From assembly GCA_040954595.2 (NCBI GenBank), contig CM082590.2, positions 8,556,001 to 8,620,000 on the forward strand: 64,000 nucleotides of DNA, written 5' to 3'. The stretch is from Balanoglossus misakiensis. Lineage: Eukaryota > Hemichordata. Of this stretch, positions 54,481 to 64,000 are shown piece after piece (positions within the stretch are counted from its first letter, which is position 1; every line of letters begins with the position of its first letter). Under the pieces are notes generated by a model. It was not told the DNA's origin. It worked only from the letters and a program-made list of their open reading frames with translations, and did not search any database. Position numbers and translations under genes: made by a program.

Positions 54481-56030
54481 TTATGAAGCTGTGTCTCTAC
54501 TATATTCCATTTGTGGTAAATGCTGCATTAAGTCCCCTGAACCCATTGTTCCTTCGTCTAAGTGAACCGTGTAGTGTCGTTTCAGACTACTGCTTCGCGT
54601 GTAAGTTTTTCCACACTCTGAACACTCATAAGGGCGTTCCTTTGTGTGCATTGTCTGGTGCTGCTTCAAGTTGCCGCTCCGGGTGAAGATTTTCCCGCAC
54701 ACTTGGCACCCGTAGAGATCTTGGATCATGTGACGTTGGATGTGTCTTTGCAGACTCTCGCTGGTGGTGAACATAGTATTGCACTCGTTGCATTCGTGGA
54801 GGCTCTCCTGTATGTGGTTTCGCAGGTGCGCTTGGAGGTTGCTGCTCTGGGCGAAGCGCTTGCCGCACTGCGGGCACGGGTAGGGACGCTCGTTGGAGTG
54901 GCGTCGCAGGTGGATCTTCAGCGTCCCGTTCTGCGCGAACGTCTTCCCGCATTCGGGGCACGCGTACGGTCGTTCGTCTGTGTGGATCCGCGCGTGCGTC
55001 CGGAGGTAGTCGTTGCGCGCGAAGACCTTGCCGCACTCTTTGCATTCGTGCTTGGTTTCGCCGGAGTGGATTCGCAGCTGTCTTGTCACGTTCGCGAAGA
55101 ATACTTTATCGCAATCCGTACATCCATTAGATCCGTGATTTAACAGGCAGACCTCTGTGTGGCTGTCCATGTTCTGTGATTTCTCAAACTCTTTGCACAC
55201 ACTAGTATAATTGTTTTCCATTGAAGATGACTCTAGATTCATATTAAGACTGTCATTACTCGTAAGCAATCTGTTGCTATCACTACACACATACTGGCTT
55301 TCAGATGATTGGCGTCCATGTTGGTCGTGCATAATCCCTGTTGAATTGTTATCATGACAGGCAACGTCATCCTGATCAAAATGTTCCATGTGTATTTTTC
55401 TCTCCAGTATTTCGTTGTCGTCTGTCGGTCGTCTGGTCTTTGTTTCTTCCATCCCGTCTTCGATGCTTGATTCCGTTGGCTTCGTTGATTTACGACCACT
55501 TACTTCATGGCTGTTGATTTCAGTGCCTGTTTCGGAGAAAAAGAAACAAACTTGTTAGTGAGTTTGTCAGTTAAACTTTCAGTCTTTTGAAACAAACTAA
55601 AATGTAGACACTGTTACCATGACAATTCAAATATAGTCATCACATATTTTCTGTGGGTGACACACGCAAAAAAAGTGTGCAATGTCATGTTCATTCAAAC
55701 ATGTAGACATGGCCTTTAGAACACATAGGTATGGAAAGTAGAGATGACTTTATTCTATCATACTTCAATCAGTCTTGGTCAAGTTTGTGTTTGTTGATTA
55801 TTTTGTTTTGTCTGTTTATGTTTGTTTGATTGCTGATGACCTTGTCCTTGTGTTATCAACAATGCATTGTTACCTTGATGAGAATTCACAGGGTTGTTTC
55901 GATAGAACTGTTTGATAAGAAACTTTCTCTCTGGCTGAATTTCGATTTTGTCTGTCGGACACCTTGTCTTCGTCTCCTCTGGGTTTCTTAATCCTTCTTG
56001 GTGAGATTCTATTTGCTTCATCATGTTCAT
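54481..56030 (-). CDS. C2H2 zinc-finger protein 4 (six fingers plus one degenerate), 400 aa
   Basis: Coding exons 55874-56030 and 54481-55526 join in phase 1 with GT-AG sites. I chose the ATG at 56030 because no upstream coding exon fits this frame. The exon itself begins at 56069, and a 5' UTR exon with a GTGAGT donor may lie near 56350-56420. Residues 1-52 include PEETKTRCPTD, and the second exon repeats it as MEETKTRRPTD, an internal duplication. A degenerate finger (about residue 188, CTDC, one His missing) precedes six regular C2H2 fingers ending at about residue 374 with ERPYA, ERPYP and ERPYE linkers. A short tail ends RDTAS. Probable nuclear DNA-binding regulator. A minus-strand AATAAA at about 54388-54393 could end the transcript. 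Confidence 0.83.
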
Positions 56031-56069
56031 TGATGTGATCAGGTTGTGCGGAGTTGATGATTTGAGTAT

Positions 56070-57269
56070 CTGTTTGGAGAATACAAAAACGACATTTGGG
56101 TCAAGTTCCCAGTATCAGGAGAAGTTATTTCTCAAAATATATTTTCGGTTTTCATCATCTACTTCAATGTCAGTTGTAGACACTGTATCAGTATGGAAAT
56201 GCAAAATAGTACACCGTTATATTATAACATCTCCAGCACAGTGCAAAACCACATTTGACTCCGGACCTTACACACACATTTCCTGCGTGGTATTAACTTT
56301 GTATAAATGACGTTGCCGTAGCTCACGACATCGTTGGTACAACATACTCACTCGATCAGTGCTACAGTCCAAAGATCATCATATCAACACCGCCATCTTG
56401 GAACTTTTTCGTCACTTGCGGTTAGCCTATGATTAGATTCCGTTTCGGATCCTCCATATAATTGCATGGCTGGCTAGCTACCCATTCTTATTCGGATTCA
56501 ATTTCGTACTATACTGGTACAGCTTTCTCGTGTGACGTACTGTGTCAAAACTAAGGCTAAATTAGGTAGTATTTTATCCGAGATAGTCCTGCGTACAGGT
56601 CTGCGTGCTCTAGGCGTTACACGGCCTCCAATTCGCATGCTTGATTGATTTGTTTTCAATGGTGACCTGAAGTTGACCCCTGTTGACCTCATGTGATGAC
56701 ATTAATTCAAAATGGCGGCGCCCATCCACCTCGTGGTTGTATTGGGTTGTGGTCTGGTGTTAACGGTCAGGGAATTGCGCGAAACTGCCTAACCCTAGCC
56801 CTAACGCTAAACTAACACTAACCCTAACACTAACCAAACCCCTAGCCGTTAACATGAGACCGTAACCGGACCGTTTAACTGTGTATGGTCGCTGGCGTTT
56901 ATGTATCCAAATTTCCCACGTGTCCCGTGGATTCTTGTACTTGTTTCATTGGTGGCTGTCGTGACTGTGGAATTAAGAATCCTGGAAAACCCGTGAACGT
57001 TCAATTAAGGAAAAGTAAGTTGGCGCATCATACGATAATTGTAACTAGCTTTTACACATCACAAGTATCGTTCGTAATAGCGTATACTGCCCTGATGAAA
57101 AAAGGGGAGGGGCGTTTTCAGCAACCCGGAAGTACTGTGGAGGAGGGGGGGGGGGGGGGTATTGATAAACAAGGATTAAAATATTCATTTTAAAGGAAAC
57201 AGAACACACAATTCTTACATAAATAGAAGAAGAGTTATTTCTACTATTGTATTGTGAATTTAAACATTT
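56070..57269. other. probable promoter region and telomere-like repeat
   Basis: This GC-richer stretch has CCGCCATCTTGG (56391) and AAAATGGCGGCGCCC (56709), as in CpG-rich bidirectional promoters. A telomere-like tract lies at 56789-56845 and a G run at about 57147-57159. An open frame starting at 56885 (MVAGVYVSKFPTC, Cys-rich, about 43 codons to a GTAAGT donor near 57014) could be a first exon for transcription into the array on the right, but nothing supports it beyond the donor. Confidence 0.45.
56789..56845. repeat. degenerate interstitial telomere-like (CCCTAA) repeats
   Basis: CCTAACCCTAGCCCTAACG and further CTAACACTAACC-type repeats are degenerate copies of the metazoan TTAGGG telomere unit, complementary strand. 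The tract is too short and diverged to be a chromosome end. Confidence 0.7.
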
Positions 57270-60200
57270 TCTAACCAGCCTTTTGCCATGTTTCTGTCTG
57301 CTTTGTTTCAGGAAGAACTCAATAGTCACTCCATTTTTTATAATTATATATTTATTATATTGTGTCAAGTTTGAATGAGCAGTCTGTGTGTGTCTGTATG
57401 TGATTAATGAGTTTTGTAGAAAATGGGAGTCTACTGTGTATGTAGTTTGGCGCCTATCAAATAATTTTTTATTCTAATCATTTTGTGTGTTTTTATTTGC
57501 AGGATGTAAGTGATATCACTTTTAAACCTAGGTTTCCATGGAGACAATTGACCTGCTCGGTAGTTCTGTAAGTCAGAAACCATGGATACGGACCATGAAT
57601 GGAAAAGGTGAGAACAGTTGACTTCATTGACTTCTCAGTTTCCTTACTCTCATGCAACTGATAACAGCATTGATAGACAAAGATGAGGTTACTGATTTTA
57701 CTGAAAGGAGATCAACTAATTCTTGCAGAAGACATTGCGTATGGAAACGAAACATGTTCAAGAGAATTTACCACAGTGCATTACTTTTCATCGAGACTGG
57801 TTTCTAACCTGGCTTTTTGCCTTTATTTGATTCTGCTTTGTTTCAGGATGACCATACTAGTCACTTCTATTTTTTATACTATTTTAAAATATTTGTCTAT
57901 TTTGTGTTTGGCTTGAATTAACAGAGTGTGTGTTGTTTGTTTATGTCTGTATGGGATTGTGAGCTTTCCAGAAAATGGGAGTGTACTGTGGATGTAGTTC
58001 GAAGCCAAACACAGGCTGTAATAACTTATGATTCTCACAGTTTTGTTTGTTTTTATTAACAGGATGAAAATGATATCACCTTGGTAACCTATGTTTTCAA
58101 GGTTTGGATTGATATGCTCGGAATAGCAGTCAGAAACCATGGATACGGTCCATGGATGGAAAAGGTGAGAACAGTTGACTTCATTGACTTATCAGTTTCC
58201 TTACTCTCATGCAACTGATAACAGCATTGATCATAAAGATGAGGTTACTGATTTTACTGAAAGGAGATCAACTAATTCTTGCATAAGACATTGTGTATGG
58301 AAACGAAACATGTTCAAGAGAATTTACCATAGTGCATTACTTTTCATCGAGACTGGTTTCTAACCTGGCTTTTTGCCTTTATTTGATTCTGCTTTGTTTC
58401 AGGATGACCATACTAGTGACTTCTATTTTTTATACTATTTTGAAAATATTTGTCTATTTTGTGTTTGGCTTCAATTAACAGAGTGTGTGTTGTTCGTTTA
58501 TGTCTGTATGGGATTGTGAGCTTTCTAGAAAATGGGAGTGTACTGTGGATGTAGTTCGAAGCCAAACACAGGCTGTGATAACTTATGATTCTCACAGTTT
58601 TGTTTGTTTTTATTAACAGGATGAAAATGATATCACCTTGGTAACCTAGATTTGGATTGACATGCTCCAAACACTTAGTCAGAAACCATGGATACACGGA
58701 CCATGAATGGAAAAGGTGAGAACAGTTGACTTCATTGACTTCTCAGTTTCCTTACTCTCATGCAACTGATAACAGCATTGATCATAAAGATGAGGTTACT
58801 GATTTTACTGAAAGGAGATCAACTAATTCTTGCATAAGACATTGCGTATGGAAACGAAACATGTTCAAGAGAATTTACCATAGTGCATTACTTTTCATTG
58901 AGACTGGTTTCTTCTAACCTGGCTTTTTGCCTTTATTTGATTCTGCTTTGTTTCAGGATGACCATACTAGTCACTTCTATTTTTTATACTATTTTGAAAA
59001 TATTTGTCTATTTTGTGTTTGGCTTCAATTAACAGAGTGTGTGTTGTTTGTTTATGTCTGTATGGGATTGTGAGCTTTCTAGAAAATGGGAGTGTACTAT
59101 GGATGTAGTTCGAAGCCGAACACAGGCTGTAATAACTTATGATTCTCACAGTTTTGTTTGTTTTTATTAACAGGATGATAATGATATCACCTTGGTAACC
59201 TAGATTTGGATTGACATGCTCCAAACACTTAGTCAGAAACCATGGATACACGGACCATGAATGGAAAAGGTGAGAACAGTTGACTTCATTGACTTCTCAG
59301 TTTCCTTACTCTCATGCAACTGATAACAGTATTAATCATAAAGATGAGGTTACTGATTTTACTGAAAGGAGATCAACTAATTCTTGCATAAGACATTGCA
59401 TATGGAAACGAGACATGTTCAAGAGAATTTACCATAGTGCATTACTTTTCATCGAGACTGGTTTCTAACCTGGCGTTTTTGCCATTATTTGATTCTGCTT
59501 TGTTTCAGGATGACCATACTAGTCACTTCTATTTTTTATACTATTTTAAAATATTTGTCTATTTTGTGTTTGGCTTCAATTAACAGAGTGTGTGTTGTTT
59601 GTTTATGTCTGTATGGGATTTTGAGCTTTCTAGAAAATGGGAGTGTACTATGGATGTAGTTCGAAGCCAAACACAGGCTGTAATAACTTATGGTTCTCAC
59701 AGTTTTGTTTGTTTTTATTAACAGGATGATAATGATATCACCTTGGTAACCTAGATTTGGATTGACATGCTCCAAACACTTAGTCAGAAACCATGGATAC
59801 ACGGACCATGAATGGAAAAGGTGAGAACAGTTGACTTCATTGACTTCTAAGTTTCCTTACTCTCATGCAACTGATAACAGCATTGATAGACAAAGATGAG
59901 ATTACAGATTTTACTGAAAGGAGATCAACTAATTCTTGCATTATACATTGCTTATGGAAACGAAACATGTTCAAGAGAATTTACCATAGTACATTAACTT
60001 TCATTGAGACTGGTTTCTAACCTGGCTTTTTGCCTTTATTTGATTCTGTCTGCTTTGTTTCAGGATGAACACACTAGTCACTTCTATTTTTTATACTATT
60101 TTGAAAATATTTGTCTATTTTGTGTTTGGCTTCAATTAACAGAGTGTGTGTTGTTTGTTTATGTCTGTATGGGATTGTGAGCTTTCTCGAAATTGAGAGT

Positions 60201-63200
60201 GTACTGTGGATGTAGCTCGAAGCCAAACACAGGCTGTGATAACTTATGATTCTCACAGTTTGTTTGTTTTTATTAACAGGATGATAATGATATCACCTTG
60301 GTAACCTAGATTTGGATTGACATGCTCCAAACACTTAGTCAGAAACCATGGATACACGGACCATGAATGGAAAAGGTGAGAACAGTTGACTTCATTGACT
60401 TCTCAGTTTCCTTACTCTCATGCAACTGATAACATCATTGATAGACAAAGATGAGGTTACTGATTTACCATAGTGCATTACTTTTCATCGAGACTGGTTT
60501 CTAACCTGGCTTTTTGCCTTTATTTGATTCTGCTTTGTTTCAGGATGACCATACTAGTCACTTCTATTTTTTATAATATTTTAAAATATTTGTCTATTTT
60601 GTGTTTGGCTTCAATTAACAGAGTGTGTGTTGTTTGTTTATGTCTGTATGGGATTGTGAGCTTTCTAGAAAATGGGAGTGTACTATGGATGTAGTTCGAA
60701 GCCAAACACAGGCTGTAATAACTTATGATTCTCACAGTTTTGTTTGTTTTTATTAACAGGATGATAATGATATTTCCTTGGTAACCTAGGTTTTCAAAGT
60801 TTGGATTGATATGCTCGAAACAGCAGTCAGAAACCATGGATACGGACCATGAATGGAAAAGGTGAGAACAGTTTACTTCATTGACTTCTCAGTTTCCTTA
60901 CTCTCATGCAACTGATAACAGCATTGATAGACAAAGATGAGGTTACTGATTTTACTGAAAGGAGATCAACTAATTCTTGCATTAGACATTGCGTATGGAA
61001 ACGAAACATATTCAAGAGAATTTACCATAGTACATTACCTTTCACCGAGACTGGTTTCTAACCTGGCTTTTTGCCTTTAATTGATTCTGCTTTGTTTCAG
61101 GATGAACACACTAGTCACTTCTATTTTTTATACTATTTTGAAAATATTTGTCTATTTTGTGTTTGGCTTCAATTAACAGAGTGTGTGTTGTTTGTTTATG
61201 TCTGTATGGGATTGTGAGCTTTCTAGAAAATGGGAGTGTACTGTGGATGTAGTTCGAAGCCAAACACAGGCTGTGATAACTTATGATTCTCACAGTTTTG
61301 TTTGTTTTTATTAACAGGATGATAATGATATCACCTTGGTAACCTAGATTTGGATTGACATGCTCCAAACACTTAGTCAGAAACCATGGATACACGGACC
61401 ATGACTTGAAAAGGTGAGAACAGTTGACTTCATTGACTTCTCAGTTTCCTTACTCTCATGCAACTGATAACATCATTGATAGACAAAGATGAGGTTACTG
61501 ATTTTACTGAAAGGAGATCAACTAATTCTTGCATAAGACATTGCGTATGGAAACGAAACATGTTCAAGAGAATTTAGCATTGTGCATTACTTTTCATCGA
61601 GACTGGTTTCTAACCTGGCTTTTTGCCTTTATTTGATTCTGCTTTGTTTCAGGATGACCATACTAGTCACTTCTATTTTTTATACTATTTTGAAAATATT
61701 TGTCTATTTTGTGTTTGGCTTCAATTAACAGAGTGTGTGTTGTTTGTTTATGTCTGTATGGGATTGTGAGCTTTCTCGAAAATGAGAGTGTACAGTACTG
61801 TGGATGTAGTTCGAAGCCAAACACAGGCTGTAATAACTTATGATTCTCACAGTTTTGTTTGTTTTTATTAACAGGATGAAAATGATATCACCTTGGTAAC
61901 CTATGTTTTCAAGGTTTGGATTGATATGCTCGAAAGTGCAGTCAGAAACCATGGATACGGACCATGAATGGAAAAGGTGAGAACAGTTGACTTCATTGAC
62001 TTCTCAGTTTCCTTACTCTCATGCAACTGATAACATCATTGATAGACAAAGATGAGGTTACTGATTTTACTGAAAGGAGATCAACTAATTCTTGCATAAG
62101 ACAGAATTTACCATAGTGCATTACTTTTCATCTAGACTGGTTTCTAACCTGGCTTTTTGCCTTTATTTGATTCTGCTTTGTTTCAGGATGACCATACTAG
62201 TCACTTCTATTTTTTATACTATTTTAAAATATTTGTCTATTTTGTGTTTGGCTTCAATTAACAGAGTGTGTGTTGTTTTTTTATGTCTGTATGGGATTGT
62301 GAGCTTTCTAGAAAATGGGAGTGTACTGTAGATGTAGTTCGAAGCCAAACACAGGCTGTAATAACTTATGATTCTCACAGTTTTGTTTGTTTTTATTAAC
62401 AGGATGATAATGATATTTCCTTGGTAACCTAGGTTTTCAAGGTTTGGATTGATATGCTCGAAACAGCAGTCAGAAACCATGGATATGGATCATGAATTGA
62501 AAAGGTGAGAACAGTTGACTTCATTGACTCATTAATTTCCTTACTCTCATGCAACTGATAACAGCATTGATCAAAAAGATGAGATTACTAATTTTACTGA
62601 AAGGAGATCAACTAATTCTTGCATAAGACATTGCGTATGGAAACGAAACATGTTCAAGAGAATTTACCATAGTGCATTACTTTTCATCGAGACTGGTTTC
62701 TAACCTGGCTTTTTGCCTTTATTTGATTCTGCTTTGTTTCAGGATGACCATACTAGTCACTTCTATTTTTTATACTTCTTTATAAATATATTTAGATATG
62801 TGTCTATTTTGTGTTTGGCTTCAATTAACAGAGTGTGTGTTGTTTGTTTATGTCTGTATGGGATTGTGAGCTTTCTAGAAAATGGGAGTGTACTATGGAT
62901 GTAGTTCGAAGCCAAACACAGGCTGTAATAACTTATGGTTCTCACAGTTTTGTTTGTTTTTATTAACAGGATGATAATGATATCACCTTGGTAACCTAGA
63001 TTTGGATTGACATGCTCCAAACACTTAGTCAGAAACCATGGATACACGGACCATGAATGGAAAAGGTGAGAACAGTTGACTTCATTGACTTCTCAGTTTC
63101 CTTACTCTCATGCAACTGATAACATTATTGATAGACAAAGATGAGGTTACTGATTTTACTGAAAGGAGATCAACTAATTCTTGCATAAGACAGAATTTAC

Positions 63201-64000
63201 CATAGTGCATTACTTTTCATCGAGACTGGTTTCTAACCTGGCTTTTTGCCTTTATTTGATTCTGCTTTGTTTCAGGATGACCGTACTAGTCACTTCTATT
63301 TTTTATACTATTTTAAAATATTTGTCTATTTTGTGTTTGGCTTTAATTAACAGAGTGTGTGTTGTTTGTTTATGTCTGTATGGGATTGTGAGCTTTCTAG
63401 AAAATGGGAGTGTACTATGGATGTAGTTCGAAGCCAAACACAGGCTGTAATAACTTATGATTCTCACAGTTTTGTTTGTTTTTATTAACAGGATGATAAT
63501 GATATCACCTTGGTAACCTAGATTTGGATTGACATGCTCCAAACACTTAGTCAGAAACCATGGATACACGGACCATGAATGGAAAAGGTGAGAACAGTTG
63601 ACTTCATTGACTTCTCAGTTTCCTTACTCTCATGCAACTGATAACAGCATTGATCATAAAGATGAGGTTACTGATTTTACTGAAAGGAGATCAACTAATT
63701 CTTGCATAAGACAGAATTTACCATAGTGCATTACTTTTCATCGAGATTGGTTTCTAACCTGGCTTTTTGCCTTTATTTGATTCTGCTTTGTTTCAGGATG
63801 ACCGTACTAGTCACTTCTATTTTTTATACTATTTTAAAATATTTGTCTATTTTGTGTTTGGCTTCAATTAACAGAGTGTGTGTTGTTTGTTTATGTCTGT
63901 ATGGGATTGTGAGCTTTCTAGAAAATGGGAGTGTACTGTGGATGTAGTTCGAAGCCAAACACAGGCTGTAATAACTTATGTTTCTCACAGTTTTGTTTGT
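57270..64000. repeat. about 550-bp tandem array with splice-site-like motifs, running off the window
   Basis: The landmark TTTGTTTCAGGATGA recurs at about 57839, 58398, 58951, 59502, 60058, 60538, 61095, 61647, 62181, 62737, 63270 and 63791. Most spacings are 551-557 bp, with shorter ones (480, 534, 533, 521) explained by internal deletions. A diverged copy near 57298 marks the left edge. Every unit keeps two acceptor-like sequences (TTTGTTTCAG/GATGA and TTTTATTAACAG/GATGA) and one donor-like GAAAAG/GTGAGAA. Open frames of 60-94 codons repeat with the unit and differ by stop codons between copies, so I do not call them genes. No similarity to the 552-bp array at 19164-26077 despite the similar length. 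Confidence 0.93.

Noticed and set aside
57683-63947. Open frames of 60-94 codons on both strands of the 550-bp array
   Set aside because: They repeat with the unit, overlap on both strands and are broken by stops and indels in sister units. Only the possible spliced exon is kept, as a finding.

Overview
This is eukaryotic, almost certainly animal, nuclear DNA. It has GT-AG spliced genes, a rhodopsin-family neuropeptide receptor, TRIM-NHL proteins, a cluster of C2H2 zinc-finger genes, AATAAA signals and many microsatellites and short inverted-repeat elements. The mix (kisspeptin-receptor-like GPCR, two-B-box TRIM-filamin-NHL paralogs, lineage-specific zinc fingers without a KRAB or ZAD domain that I recognise) fits a marine invertebrate such as a cephalochordate, hemichordate or lophotrochozoan. 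I cannot name the species from sequence alone.

Layout. About 1-19163 is a satellite of roughly 219 copies of an 87-bp monomer, with a 100-N gap at 1664-1763. It runs directly into a second tandem array at about 19164-26077: 13 units of about 552 bp (later 532 bp), each with two strong palindromes. At 26760-29871 (+) is a three-exon kisspeptin/galanin-type GPCR. At 31353-32862 (+) is the first of four zinc-finger genes. Next comes a tandem segmental duplication, two units of about 5.4 kb (about 33395-38818 and 38818-44143). Each unit carries broken 5' exons of the same zinc-finger family (+) and one intact single-exon TRIM-NHL gene (-). Zinc-finger gene 2 lies at 44574-46446 (+), gene 3 at 47289-49499 (-, first exon not found) and gene 4 at 54481-56030 (-). 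Between genes 3 and 4 are two multi-exon genes I do not recognise: a small secreted Cys-rich protein (50281-51736, -) and a 174-aa protein (52187-53292, -). From about 57270 to the window end is a third tandem array of about 550-bp units that carry conserved splice-site-like sequences.

Most notable result. The zinc-finger genes share a modular N-terminus encoded by its own exons with fixed intron phases: exon 1 starting MDF and ending near TSVG, exon 2 with an H..M...RFE.N..S.NG pattern, and the start of exon 3 with D[IV]Q..V..L...G.I. It occurs in genes 1 and 2, in gene 3 apart from its missing exon 1, and as broken copies in the duplicated units. Gene 4 keeps only a frameshifted DNA relic of it. 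It looks like a finger-associated N-terminal module, comparable in layout to KRAB, SCAN or ZAD, that I do not recognise. The duplicated pseudo-exons, exon duplications and tail duplication show this local family is turning over rapidly.

All genes were assembled by eye from open frames plus GT-AG sites with matching phases; none is confirmed by transcript data.
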